The notes: generated by a model not told the origin, from the letters alone. A stretch of DNA of 64,000 nt from Alloascoidea africana (GCA_030581615.1 JAKTTT010000074.1:32417-96416); one strand, 5' to 3'. Counted from the stretch's first letter, positions 38,201 to 48,442 are shown. Numbers and translations are program-made.

Positions 38201-38512
38201 AGAACTGCCAGACAGCTCCTGTGAGCCCCTTCTGGGTTTTTTTGAACGACCAGGAGGAATCTTTTGGGGTTTTGAGGGCGGGCTAGAATCTGATTTTGAT
38301 ATTGAAGAGCCCCTTTGAGAAGTCCAGGGAAGTTTTGTGTTTGAAGAAGAAGATTGCTTTTGTGGCTTTGGCGTAGCAGAGATCAGGGCTTCGTTGATGC
38401 TCGAATGAGAGCGTTTTCGACTGCCCTTTAGTGAGCAGGTTGGTGAAGAAACTGGCATTGGTTGGGTCTGGTCCTGGATGGGAGCAAACATTAGGGGAGA
38501 TTGTACAGACAT
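35264..38512 (-). CDS. Zn2Cys6 transcription factor with a hidden 57-nt in-frame intron
   Basis: Fungal binuclear-zinc-cluster regulator. The six cysteines are at about residues 137, 140, 147, 157, 160 and 167 with spacing C2C6C9C2C6C, followed by a linker and a short coiled coil (QSLRNDIEALRAMVNTLRQNE). The middle contains the fungal-specific regulator domain (from VKDYLPYLPIVLSNSC, through LLILSTWPLPNQKLLDD and CSYRFVGLAKSLGLQLGLHR). The tail is Asn/Ser-rich. A 57-nt intron at 36649-36705 (GTAAGT donor, ACTAAC branch, CTTAG acceptor) divides evenly by three and has no stop, so the unspliced frame reads through it. Exons are 36706-38512 and 35264-36648, giving 1063 residues. The cluster sequence is somewhat like that of Leu3-type factors, but I do not assign an orthologue. 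Confidence 0.88.
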   Translation of the reverse strand: MSVQSPLMFAPIQDQTQPMPVSSPTCSLKGSRKRSHSSINEALISATPKPQKQSSSSNTKLPWTSQRGSSISKSDSSPPSKPQKIPPGRSKKPRRGSQELSGSSRQSSLGPSANNSKSTNGSTTGQKPSGHRPVTSCSHCRQHKIKCDASDKLPRPCTRCEKMGLKCEIDPSFKPQKGGQIQSLRNDIEALRAMVNTLRQNEKMWVYQMNNNNNNNSSNNNSMASVRSFSGSSDAVSPSNSIASSYSSTQSVPQVKQEPDSNIFALDSSRANPNQRGPHSVEAISSSVENSPIENMVSGYSTSEDLKPISDQQPVTTLTMQSSLNNDNCSLDNDSSPRNSVADAPNGQTSFQNEFVLGDVRLSLEQAQRLHTRFVKDYLPYLPIVLSNSCTELYSQSQLLFWTVCLTACLSDPNPTLYNSLASLIKQLAIETCWIHTPRSTHIVQALLILSTWPLPNQKLLDDCSYRFVGLAKSLGLQLGLHRGEFLDEFSRGQASLSDGEKWRTRTWLGVFLCDQFWGANLGLPHSLQTDCLIENARTDGTLPPNFRSLISLAVFQSKLTNAVGVSVNRADGLMDGYDRPGTLAIMERQLDQLKKHLNLEDRKFISCESFFFSNQTNSFLASVEIYFLYVKLMTCCYAFLPDTPVEDQTKYVTQAYHVSTKIVTLISGLASQRQLVEYPIYIRQAVSQAAYVLFRLHLTPYLLSHHVESCRQSVVTVHRLFRNMLTAWKDVDNDISRTAKVLEKLNFVLVTCPELFTRAHGIIDKMRSHLAASLFYELIWRIHEARRRCSLNKKGGAQNGSYPNQQLERETGNENDYAEDDGDNEQTSVNPQLFNPLPLPLFDQISKDDFTTVGTTTPNGTTITSLVPTSAAMSSATAKANENGLSEPNRINGIPVAMLEGSNTRSGFMEAACYQHRRFEKGQFPTCSTESEDARTTTSENGGISTQGKPMENHVWAPDNNSMTPCMSGDVTEPSFTRSNDPGSTGQQTLGSVDTGSQLGTSSYAHSPPILRQQAHGNGMDHMPLYQDHQCQNNNSNNNNNNHNNNSANVNLDAFMYGTDWMDGKGDDFLGWMDVNVSPRF

Positions 38513-41037
38513 GACAAGATGGGGAAGAGAATTGAGTCACTGCCTATTGGATGTTTAAGCTCTGTGAAGCAGAAGTATGTCAAGGTGAGATTTAGATTTG
38601 AAAAGTCAGTAAGAGTAAGAAGAAAGTTCAACGCTCGTTTGAGGGGGGAGTCTCAGACAACAGCGGCAGCGCTGGAGTAGAGGGCTTTGTCTAGAGGTTG
38701 GAGAGAGCTATAGCAGCAGAGGAAGCCAGCCAGATGAATGGAGATTCATAGAAAGGCCAGAGGTGAAAGAGAGCGCCCCTAAAGGATTGGCGCGTATTAT
38801 ATTTGCGTCTCTCTCTCGAGGTGGGCGGGTGTACGGGTGCACCGCTGCAGCTGCACAGGCGCAGATTCTGGGGATGGTGGGGTAGATCGGACCACCCCAA
38901 AAGATTCTTTTTGTCCGGGCCTTTTTCACCTGGAGGCCTCTTCGCGAGGCTGTTCTGGGCCTGGTGGCCGGGCCTTGTGGCCAGGCCTGGTGGCCTCTTC
39001 GCAAGGCCCCAATTGGCACAGGCTGCTTGAGGACTCACGGAGAAGGCCAGGCGCGAGCCTCGAGCCTCGAGCTCGTCTGCCCGGCTGGTCCAGGGGCCCG
39101 CACTGGATCCTGGATCTAGGGTTCGCTGGTCCCCCTCCAGGTCCAGCTTCGCAGCCCGGATCCCACCAAGGTCTGCAAAAAGCCTCGGCCCTGATTTTTA
39201 CAAAAAATAAAGCAGCAAATGACAGCCATTAAGCTGCTTCTCATCTCCTGGCATGGCAGGTTTAGGGAATGGCTGAGTTGGCCAATAGGGAGGTTACATG
39301 GCGGATCCAAGCGTCCCACCTCTTGGCTAAGGTGGGGGAGAAGGTCCACCTGTGTTTCTCGTTTAGACTATTAAATAGGAAATAGGGCCAGGGTGTATGA
39401 ATAATACACTGGAGCCAGAGAACCAATGGAACTGGCATTCTCTATTTTTTAGGCAACTATTATTTTTTACACCTATTTACAAGTGTGGACTAGAGGAAGA
39501 GATAATATTCTCTCTCGCTGACTGCAAACAGATGATCTTACAGGATATATCTTCCGAACTTGCTCAAGCGTTCTGGTCTGACATTCTTTAGAGACAGTTA
39601 TAATGTTTTGTAAAAAGCAAAACATTTTCTCAAGTTAAGAGGAAAGCAGTGGCATCTTATTCATCCCATTGATTTACGCCTCGAGTTGCTGATTCAACAA
39701 ACCCCCACCTTCATCCCACGCTGATACCTACGGACGTGGAGGGACACAATTCTATAGCAATGCTACTTCTGAGACCCAATTACAAATTGGGGGTCCCTAG
39801 ATCCAAGTGACCTGGTTTCATTCGTCCAAAAACTGATAGTAGACCTGCTTTCAGCTTTAAATCTAGTCATTGTGATCCCGGTTATTAAAAATAGCGATGG
39901 CGGGGTAGCTAGCGAAGCTACAAATCGTCATCGTGCTCATTGCAATCACATTCATCCATTAAAATACGTTTCGATCTCATCCAAAAGAATAGTTCAAAAT
40001 AGTGGACTCATACCATCGCCATCACTGGGAGAACATCTTATGACCAAGGTTCTATGATGAAGCAAAACCATCCGGTGAAAAGGAGTTTGAGACATTGTAG
40101 AATAGTAACCATTCGTTCCAAAACAGCCTATTCACTGACATTATCGACACATGCACGGCTGGGTTTTTTTTTGGCCAGGATTGATCATATCGTAAAACCT
40201 TCCCTTCCGGGAATTCCTTTGGAGAGATTGAGGGAAGGTGGTCCAAGCCCTTAGAATCTCGAGATTTAATAAAATATGTACTCAAAACCACCGAAAAATA
40301 ACAACCGATAAACATCTTTTGATTGCTACAGCTTCTACAAAAACTGGATTCTGAGGGTGATTGTAATTCTAATTGATGGCCTGTGCTGGGCGGATCTTCT
40401 CACATCGCCAGGCTGAGCCTTTACACGGGGGCGAATTATCACAAACAAAATAGTTCAAGAGCAGAAAATCTGTGGAAGCATAATAGATTCCTAATGTGAA
40501 CTGTGGTTTGCTCCCGTATCCGTTTTGTCATTCTGGAAGATGAAAATGGCCCATCCATTTGTCCAGGTAACTTTTTATGGTCTTAAAAGCATCCATTATG
40601 TATATGGATCAAGGTCACACACATTCTTAAGCGCCTCCAGTACAATTCACATTATCCTTCCACGAATCTAGTTTTTTTTTTAAAACAAAGATTCGACAGG
40701 TGTCAGTATTGGACAGTTTCAGTTCAGTGCAGCAATGTCTATGCTAAAGACAGTAAGCCGCTGCCATTAAAACATAATCTATGTAACACCTAGAGCATTA
40801 TTCCTTCTGGCCACCGGTATGCTAGAAGGCCGTTATTGTGGATGTTTGCTTCCTCTTTAGGACGTCCGAAGCATCAGAATGGAACTATGCTTGATGCTAT
40901 GCTATAACAAGACATCAATTTCCCCTCTCCGCGAGACTGTTTTGGACTCTACTTCAAACAAAGGTTTCGGTTCTTTTTTATGAACCAATAATATTGATAG
41001 TAGAAGGACAATGACAATGGTATATTTTATTCCTAAG
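38513..41037. other. 2.5-kb gene-poor region with a GC-rich island
   Basis: Upstream of the Zn2Cys6 gene and downstream of PRX1. A GC-rich block occupies about 38800-39190, with degenerate repeats rich in GGCC (listed separately). The rest is AT-rich with short frames only. One hairpin (GACCCAATTACAAATTGGGGGTC) lies near 39773-39796. Around 40330 a GCTTCTACAAAAACTGGATT stretch recalls the Tc1 YKNWI block of elements A and B, but the neighbourhood gives no further support. No tRNA was found. Confidence 0.45.
38930..39012. repeat. GC-rich degenerate tandem repeat
   Basis: GAGGCCTCTTCGCGAGGC (38935) recurs as GTGGCCTCTTCGCAAGGC (38990), about 55 bp later. CCTGGTGGCC occurs twice between them with a third GGCC-rich copy. 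It stands out against the surrounding ~40% GC DNA. Function unknown. Confidence 0.5.
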
Positions 41038-42178
41038 CTATTTATAATTGTTTTTCTTCTGTTTAGAATAAGAGGATTGCGTGCTAAAACTTTCCAAATT
41101 CTCATCCACAATTCTTCCAAACAGTTGTTTCCATTTTTCTTCTTCTTCAGGGACCCCAGTACCAAACTCTTCCCGTAAATCAACGTCTTTTCCAGATTTC
41201 ACTCTAGTTTCTGAAGTAGTTAGTACCGTGTCAATGTAAAACTCAAATTTAGGTCGCTTACTTCTCAATGATAGAGTCCAGTCGCTTGACCTCATCGTCA
41301 TTAACAAGAGTCTGAGCAACAGCAGCGGCCAAAAGAGTACCAATTACAATACCAGAATAGGATTTGGAGTCGCCGTTAAGACCAATTGGCAGGAAAGATG
41401 ACTTCTTAACAATCTTGGGCTGCTTGGTGAATCTGAGGTATGGCTTGTACTCCTCAAACTCGCCATATTTCTTAGATGCATCTTCGTTCGAGACGGTGGG
41501 TGGGATAATAACATCCTTACCATCAATCCAATTGACGGGTGTAACAAGAGCAGACTGGTCATTCAATTGCAAAGAGTCCAAAACTCTCAACACCTCAGAT
41601 GTGTTTCTACCAGTGGAGGCAGGATATGTGAGAATCAGCCGAATTTTCTTTTTAGGGTCAATGATAAAGACAGATCTGATTGTGAATGGCAACGCTCCCT
41701 TGCCCAGATTCTTAAATCCTTCCTCATCAATCATGTCATACAAAAACGACACCTTACGATCTGCGTCCGCAATAATGGGGAAATTGAACTTGTCTCCATT
41801 AGTGAAGAACTCTTCAATATCCTTAACCCATTCGTTGTGGCTCTGCAAAGGGTTGGCAGAAAGACCGATGAGCTTTGTGTTTCGCTTGTCGAATTCGGGC
41901 TTCAATTGATGGAAAGCCCCCAATTCAGTAGTGCAAACGGGAGTAAAATCCGCTGGATGCGAAAACAAAATTGTCCATGAGCTCCCAATAAAGTCATGGA
42001 AGTCAATCTCGCCGGTCGTCGTCGTGGCCTTAAAATTGGGAGCAACGGACCCAATTCTCAAGCGGGGTTGATCTTCTGCCTTGAACGCCAAAAATCTGGC
42101 CTGGCAAGGAGCAGCACCTCTAATTGTGGCTCTAGGGAGGATGGACCTGGTATTTCTAGCAAGAACTCTTGAAAACAT
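41038..42178 (-). CDS. PRX1: Mitochondrial 1-Cys peroxiredoxin with C-terminal membrane-segment extension, two exons
   Basis: Prx1 reduces peroxides in mitochondria using one peroxidatic cysteine and glutathione/thioredoxin. The product starts at the ATG at 42178 with an Arg-rich presequence (MFSRVLARNTRSILPRATIR). The peroxidatic Cys is Cys82 in HPADFTPVCTTELG. YPASTGRNTSEVLRVLDSLQ and the closing YKPYLRFTKQPKIVKK are typical of Prx6-type enzymes. Yeast Prx1 (261 residues) ends there. Here the frame continues with a probable membrane helix (SYSGIVIGTLLAAAVAQTLV) and an acidic tail. An intron at 41204-41261 (GTAAGC donor, TACTAAC at 41219-41225, CTAG acceptor) adds 55 more codons, for 360 residues. 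An earlier CAG acceptor would end the protein after one residue, and no splicing would also stop at 41258. The gene is divergent from the kinesin-5. Confidence 0.88.
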
Positions 42179-42412
42179 GGCAGATGACGATGTTGAGGCA
42201 AGCGGAAACGGGGAAACTAGGCCAATTAAGCTTGGTTTTATTGGATTGACAGTAACCCGCTGATTATGTAATGTCACGTGTAGGTGTATGGATGTATACG
42301 CGGTTGCTGTGAGATGGTTGTTTACAAGATGCCCCGATCCGGAGAGGTGCAGTCCCCCATCGCATTGTTTATCTTCTCTGGTGTGTATTTATACTGAGTG
42401 CGAAACAGAGAT
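42179..42412. promoter_or_regulatory. Shared PRX1 / kinesin-5 promoter with CACGTG
   Basis: 234-bp divergent promoter. CACGTG at 42275-42280 lies 97 bp from the PRX1 ATG and 133 bp from the kinesin ATG. TATTTATA at about 42385 is a TATA-like element on the kinesin side. Confidence 0.5.
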
Positions 42413-45400
42413 ATGATACCCACGTCTGCTGCCAATGGAATTGGGAAAGTGAAGAAGGCCCGTTCATCCTCTACAGCAGCTAGAAAAATCTCGAGGGCAA
42501 GACACAGATCAACAATGTCCTCGACACCGACACTCACCTCAAATCAGCCATCCGGGCCTAAGCAGAACGGCGAAGAGGAATCTCGTGAAGAGACAAACAT
42601 TAATGTGTTTGTTAGATGCCGATCACGAAACCAGCGAGAGATTAAGGAAAATAGTGGAGTAGTACTATCTACTATGGGCCATGGCGGGAAAGAGGTAATA
42701 CTGCAAACTGGGCCAATGTCAATAAGTTCAAAGACGTACATGTTTGATAGGGTGTTTGGACCAGAAAGCGATCAAGAGATGGTTTTTGAAGGAGTTGCCC
42801 AAAATGTTCTTGATGAAATGTTAGAAGGCTACAACTGCACCATATTTGCTTATGGACAGACGGGAACTGGCAAAACATATACAATGACCGGTGAGATTCC
42901 TGAAGTGATAAAACCAAGACTGCCAACTTCAGCGGGAATTGTTCCAAGATCGCTGGCTTATTTATTCAATCAACTTGAGGCAATGACTTCGGATTACTCA
43001 ATAAAAATCAGTTTCATCGAACTTTACAACGAAGAGTTACGAGATCTTTTAGCTACTGGAGAAGATCAAGACAGGAAAGTGCGAATTTTTGATGATACAA
43101 CGCGAAAGCAAATAGTGGTGCAAGGAATGGAAGAGGTTTTTATCAAAACTGCAGAAGAAGGATTAAACGTCTTAAAAGCTGGATCTTTGAAAAGACAAGT
43201 CGCAGCGACAGAGTGTAATGATCATTCTAGTAGATCACATTCTGTTTTCACAATCACCGTTCACATTCGAGCGGTCAGCTCAGTGACTGGCGAAGAATGC
43301 CTGAGAGTCGGCAAACTAAATCTGGTAGACTTGGCAGGATCTGAAAACATCAGTCGGTCCGGTGCTGAGAATAGAAGGGCACGGGAAGCAGGCATAATAA
43401 ACCAGTCCCTACTTACGCTAGGAAGAGTGATTAATGCTCTGGTTGATAGAACGCCTCATATACCGTATCGCGAATCTAAGCTTACTAGACTTCTCCAGGA
43501 TTCTCTAGGGGGTAAGACCAAAACGTGTATAATTGCGACTGTGTCTCCGGCTAAGGTAAGTCTCGATGAAACTCTGAGCACGCTAGAATACGCAAACAGA
43601 GCCAAAAGCATTAAGAACAAACCCCAAGTGAATCAGAGCATGTCGAAGAAAATGTTGATAAAGGAGTATATTCAAGAAATTGAGAGACTGAGAAATGCAG
43701 TCAATGCAGCTAGGAGTAAGAATGGCATATATCTACCAGAAGAGAGCTATAGAGAGCTTACAGAAGAGAGCGAAAGCAGAAGGATTCTTGTTGAGGAACA
43801 ACGGTTACGACTGGATTTTTTGGAGACGCAAATCAAAAAGATTCGAAATGATTATGATACCCAAGTGGATTTGCTGGATGAAGCACATGAGAAGCTCACT
43901 GAAAAAGATCGTGTAATAGATGCCGCAAATAAGAAGCTTGAAACTACACAAGTGGAACTAGACCAAAAGCGGAAAGAGCTGGCAGAAGAAGTTATTATGA
44001 GAGAAGCACACTCGAAAACCGAACAAGACATAAGCGTGCTGAATGAGAAACTATATGCGCTACAGGCGGAGATGGAGCATGATATTTCAATTTTGCGAAA
44101 AGTCATATCTGACCGAGAAGAGCTTGAATTACAAAATAAAAATTCGGTAGAGAGAACCAAGAAAATGGTTACGAAAAACTGTAACGCTTACAAAGCTGAT
44201 GTTGGGATTCTTTTAGAAAAATCAGCAAGATTTACACAAGAGGTGGACAGTAAGCTCGACCATTTTGCTCAAGATCAATCGCAGCATATAAGTAAAACTG
44301 CTAACGATCTCGCAGAGCATTCGCTGTCATTTGGTCGAGATGCTGACGCAATGGTTGAGTCACTTGGAAACTCGCTAGCCCAATTGGATACGTCTATTGT
44401 GGGGGTAGTTGATTTGAAAGAAGAAATAAAGAGGAATATTGGTTCTGGAATGCTGAAAATCAAAAAAGATACGGAAGACCTCGCAACGAACATTTCAACT
44501 AACATGAAAGTCATTCAAAGTAGCATCAAAGAAAATTATACAAGCTTGAGTAACGATTTCAAATCGCTAATTGAAGGATTCAAAGATCACGCATCGTCTC
44601 AAGCAGGAGAAATTGCAAAGCTTAGAGATCAACTAGAGGAGGCAAACAGAAGAAACTCTGAACTGCTTGAAGATAAAAGAAGAGACTTGGAACGCATGCA
44701 GAAACTAGAAGAAGAAGAGTCTAGAGTCGAAAAAGACCAACTAATGGCACAGATGATCGAACTGGTAAATTGTCTAGATTCCAAAAGGAACAAGAGAATG
44801 ATCAAAAGATTTAAAAGGTTTGATGGAGAAATTCGTGAACTGTCTTTGTCGTCAAATGATGCAATCCAACAAGCCCTTGATCATTCATCTGCGATTGGAG
44901 TAAACAATATCGACGGAGCGAAGACCTGGGCTAAAAAGGGTGAAGATTTAGAGAATTCAATAACTGATCTCGTTATGACGTCAACTGGGGTTATCCATGA
45001 CACTGAGAGCGCTATTCTACAGAAAGTCGCAATATCTGGTAAAGATGTTGACGATCAAATAGTTGCTTTGGATGAAAAAATGGTTCAATTTGAAGAGTAT
45101 GCTGCCAAACTCGAAACTACCAACCATAATCTTTATGAAGAAAAAGTGTCTTCTTTGAACGCAATGAAATCAAATTTACAAACGAACCTCACCAACGTTG
45201 CACAACATCTCAACGAGGCAAGTAGCTCAGCTCTCGAGATTTACCCTCAAGTTAGCACTGCACTAAAGAGCCACAACCAGGTTATGACAAATTTTGAACG
45301 AGACGCTAATACTCGGGTCGATGATTTAACCTCCATCGCCGAGAACGCTAAATATTACAGTGGAACCCTTAGTGTCCCTGCTCCCGCTCCCCAAAAGTAT

Positions 45401-45640
45401 TGTGCGCCTTCTAAAGTTCCGAGGACAAAACCGAGAGCAGAACTTCTCGGTTCGATGATAACGGGCTCTAATGACAAAGAATTAGCCGGGGGAAGGATGC
45501 CGCTAGCAATGATAGAGGTTAACAAAGTTGGAACGAATAATGTAAATAAAGAAGGAGAGATGACCCTTAAACACACTAAAAGTGCCCCTACACCGATACC
45601 AGATGTTCCGTTGATACCCAGAAAGAGGGCCAGGAGCTAG
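42413..45640 (+). CDS. Kinesin-5 (BimC/Cin8/Kip1-type) mitotic motor
   Basis: Plus-end-directed bipolar kinesin that pushes spindle poles apart. The 1075-residue product starts at the ATG at 42413. The N-terminal motor (about residues 60-410) has INVFVRCRSRN, the P-loop GQTGTGKTYTMTG, switch I NDHSSRSHSVFTI and switch II NLVDLAGSENISRSGAENRR, where AENRRAREAG is the kinesin-5 signature. INQSLLTLGRVINALVDRTPHIPYRESKLTR and ANRAKSIKNKPQVNQ at the neck follow, read here in pieces. Long coiled coils extend to about residue 980. The tail has CAPSKVPRTKPRAELLG, where the BimC box normally lies, but I do not see a clear canonical box. No intron is needed. Which yeast paralogue it corresponds to cannot be told, and a single kinesin-5 is likely in this lineage. 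Confidence 0.95.
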   Translation: MIPTSAANGIGKVKKARSSSTAARKISRARHRSTMSSTPTLTSNQPSGPKQNGEEESREETNINVFVRCRSRNQREIKENSGVVLSTMGHGGKEVILQTGPMSISSKTYMFDRVFGPESDQEMVFEGVAQNVLDEMLEGYNCTIFAYGQTGTGKTYTMTGEIPEVIKPRLPTSAGIVPRSLAYLFNQLEAMTSDYSIKISFIELYNEELRDLLATGEDQDRKVRIFDDTTRKQIVVQGMEEVFIKTAEEGLNVLKAGSLKRQVAATECNDHSSRSHSVFTITVHIRAVSSVTGEECLRVGKLNLVDLAGSENISRSGAENRRAREAGIINQSLLTLGRVINALVDRTPHIPYRESKLTRLLQDSLGGKTKTCIIATVSPAKVSLDETLSTLEYANRAKSIKNKPQVNQSMSKKMLIKEYIQEIERLRNAVNAARSKNGIYLPEESYRELTEESESRRILVEEQRLRLDFLETQIKKIRNDYDTQVDLLDEAHEKLTEKDRVIDAANKKLETTQVELDQKRKELAEEVIMREAHSKTEQDISVLNEKLYALQAEMEHDISILRKVISDREELELQNKNSVERTKKMVTKNCNAYKADVGILLEKSARFTQEVDSKLDHFAQDQSQHISKTANDLAEHSLSFGRDADAMVESLGNSLAQLDTSIVGVVDLKEEIKRNIGSGMLKIKKDTEDLATNISTNMKVIQSSIKENYTSLSNDFKSLIEGFKDHASSQAGEIAKLRDQLEEANRRNSELLEDKRRDLERMQKLEEEESRVEKDQLMAQMIELVNCLDSKRNKRMIKRFKRFDGEIRELSLSSNDAIQQALDHSSAIGVNNIDGAKTWAKKGEDLENSITDLVMTSTGVIHDTESAILQKVAISGKDVDDQIVALDEKMVQFEEYAAKLETTNHNLYEEKVSSLNAMKSNLQTNLTNVAQHLNEASSSALEIYPQVSTALKSHNQVMTNFERDANTRVDDLTSIAENAKYYSGTLSVPAPAPQKYCAPSKVPRTKPRAELLGSMITGSNDKELAGGRMPLAMIEVNKVGTNNVNKEGEMTLKHTKSAPTPIPDVPLIPRKRARS

Positions 45641-47033
45641 CGGTCATAAGAATATCAGTTTCAATCTATCTCTTTGTATCTTATCATTCACTTCTTTTTG
45701 TTGAATTTATTGGTTTCATTATGTAAATTATAGTTTGGAATTTAACAGCTTATGAACACACAAACATCAAGCGGCTGCTTTGATTATAATATATGAAATA
45801 AGCACTATATATAACTGTCAAAACTCACGGCCTTTTTTCTTACCAATAGGACAGTTCAGCCAAAGTGAGGATCAGTTTACCTCTGTGTAACTTGCTAGAG
45901 AACTGTGAGGTAATCGTTTCATGAAGGATTTGTCTCGTATGGCATCATGCAGGCTCATTACTGCTGGTACATATTTAACGGCACGGAGTATTTCTCCCAA
46001 ACGAGAGTAAGAATGCCAAGCTTTATTTTCACCTTGTGCAGAGGACAGGCTGTGCATTGGTCGAAACACACAGCTTTTCTCTCATCTCTGCCGTACCCGC
46101 GACATTTAACTCGAAGTTTTAGCCTGGTGCCAAACCGAGCCTCAAAGATAGCCGTGTCTGATCTTATAGCAGAGAAATGTCCTGTGAATTAGACTTTTTT
46201 TTAGTGGGAATCTGAGCCTGTTCATATTCAAGGGATTCATAGTTTAGTTGTAAACAACGTGGGGCATTAGTTCCTTTCGAACGGCGCCGGTATCCATTTG
46301 TATTTCAAGTGTCGTAACGTAAGGGAGCAGTTGAAAGCCTGCTAATACGTTTACCAGGTTGCTTCCAAATACTTTCTCTGCAAAGAAGTAAGTATTGGAA
46401 GCTTCGGCAATGCCCGCAACTCCAGTCTTGCGCTGCCTGGACGCAAATTTCACCACAGAGACTATCATCGCTGGTCCCAGTTTTTATATGCTAATAGTAA
46501 AATTGGAGATAATGAATTAGCGTGCTTAGAACGCCATAGAATTTACTGAGAACTACTGATCTTGGAGTTGGTCAAGAATCGAGAACTATTGACTGACAAA
46601 GTTCTCGTGAGATATCATATATTTCAATTGGAAGAGGGGCAGAAGAAGAAACTATTTTTCTCCACGGCTGCAAGCAAAGGTAAACCTTGGAATGCAATCC
46701 AGCAGATTCCAGAAGTCTCTTCAAATGTTGATTCATGCCGTATCCGAAAAGCTATTATAACTACCTTCACACAATAATACCTGTAACCAAAAAAAAGGAA
46801 GAAAAAACAATCCGAAAAAAAAAAGGTAAGAATATTCTCATGCCTGTACCGTTAAATTAAACAAATGCTATAAGAATATTCACAGATTGAAATCCAGGAG
46901 GTGCCAATGCGAAACAAAATGATATGCCAGTGTAACCAAAAAAATGTACAATAAATAAAATCTCTAAAAAAAGTGAAAACAGCTTGATCATTGAAGCCTT
47001 TTCTGTTATTTCCCAGTTTTTGGTGTTATTGGT
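45641..47033. other. Intergenic, convergent
   Basis: 1.4 kb between the kinesin and SFP1 stop codons. Small frames occur, including an ATG-initiated 74-codon frame on the minus strand (46244-46468), but none has recognisable features. A-rich tracts lie at 46785-46830. Confidence 0.4.
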
Positions 47034-48417
47034 CTACTTTGTCTTTTCGTGAAAATGGCTACGATGATATTTTAGTCCATTTAGGTTTTTGTATCTTTTC
47101 CCACAGGCCTCACATCTGTACAGTTTATAGTGTCTTTCGATATCGGCCCCTCTTGGGTAGGGCAAGTTTGAAATGGGGTCGATGACTGAATACGACCCAT
47201 CGAGATTTCTTCTCAGTTTGTGCTGCCTGTGTCCCTTTTGCTTATGATATTTCAGGCCGTTGAGGTTCTTGTATGCTTTTGAGCAGCCAATTACCGGACA
47301 TCGAAAGGGTCTTTCCTCATCCTCATCCTCTTCCGCACTTGACCGGTGGTATGTGTTAATGTGTTGGTCCAGAGAGTTTGCGGTTTCAGACTGGACTTGA
47401 AAATTTGGCAGAGAATAGCTTTGGTTAATAACTGAGGCATGACTGGCCATAGATTGTTCCGTGGGGTGGGGGTTTAAGTTGATGTCCAATCCAGGCACAT
47501 TGGCAGGATTAACAACTCCTGTGTTGACGGGAAATGAGTCGTAGCAAGCAAAAGGATTGCAGTAGTTTATTCTCGGCATATTTAATTGAAAATCGTCTTT
47601 GGCAGTTTGACCAACATTCATGGTCTGATACGGTTCTGGACAGTAATAGCTATTGCAATACCTGGTTCCTTCCTCTTGGCTATCTGCGAAAGGAGATTGA
47701 GATATTGGTGAAAAAGGGGAAACAGAATTTGGAGATATCGATCCCTCATTCGAGTAATTGGAAAAGGTTTCTTCGGTTTCACTGGCTGAGGTAGAGCTGG
47801 GAGCCCCGGTACTAAAGCTCAAGGGAAATGGAACTTGGATTGAATTTGGCTCTAGACCTTGGGAATGCATTTCCTCATCGTGCTGTAGTAAAATGTGCAA
47901 ATTGGGGAACTCCTGGTCACAACAGTCGAAATTGCGACCGTAACTAGATTCAAAATTTGGCTGGTATAGTCGAGAGTGTGCTGGAGATTTGGTACTTTGG
48001 TATTGAAACTCTTGAGCTTCCAGCAAGTCATAAAAGTCACTATACAAAAGAGTTTTTGTTAGTCCTATGCCATAGTTAATACTTGAAAACTGTTTAAACT
48101 TACTCTTCTGGGCGTTTGAAAGTGGAGTTCGAGTCGTAAACAACATCTCTGAGCTGCACTGGTGTCATGTGTGATTCTTCTGGCATCTGCTGGCGAGCCG
48201 AAGTGAATGAGGTATTCATATTTCTTGCCCCTTCTTTGACGTCCTCAGGTCTTGGAGCTGTCATAGTTCTGTTTGCCATATCTTGGTGAACATGGGCGTA
48301 TGGGAATGGCAAGGCTTGGTGGTGAGTTTCTTGAGTGAATGGGATTAGTTTCTGCATTTTTGAACACTGAAATAATCGCCCATAAAATGGAATCAGATCT
48401 CTGTCAAGGGTAGACAT
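47034..48417 (-). CDS. SFP1: Split C2H2 zinc-finger regulator of ribosome biogenesis, Sfp1, two exons
   Basis: Sfp1 activates ribosomal-protein and ribosome-biogenesis genes under TORC1/PKA control. Exons are 48104-48417 and 47034-48039 with a 64-nt intron (GTAAGT donor, GGACTAAC branch, TATAG acceptor), giving 439 residues (683 in S. cerevisiae; the disordered parts are shorter). The C terminus is diagnostic. Finger 1 is FRCPVIGCSKAYKNLNGLKY with a KxxxH zinc end. It is followed by the linker LDGSYSVIDPISNLPYPRGA, and finger 2 is YRCEACGKRYKNLNGLKYHR. The first ATG after the AT-repeat, at 48417, is taken as the start; 48357 (MQKLIPF) is an alternative. The N-terminal two-thirds are Ser/Pro/Asn-rich. 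Confidence 0.92.
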
Positions 48418-48442
48418 ATCTATATATATATATATATATATT
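48418..48442. repeat. AT dinucleotide microsatellite next to SFP1 start
   Basis: (TA)n tract of about 20 bp directly upstream of the SFP1 ATG. In the mRNA it would lie in the last bases of the leader. Confidence 0.7.

Noticed and set aside
39262-39330. tRNA A-box-like TGGCTGAGTTGGCCAA
   Set aside because: No matching B box or cloverleaf follows.
40330-40450. Third Tc1 fragment suggested by CTACAAAAACTGGATT
   Set aside because: Only one short motif matches; flanking translation shows no other transposase block or terminal repeat.
46244-46468. 74-codon ATG frame between kinesin and SFP1
   Set aside because: Plausible composition but no motif, neighbour or start context to support it; kept as intergenic.
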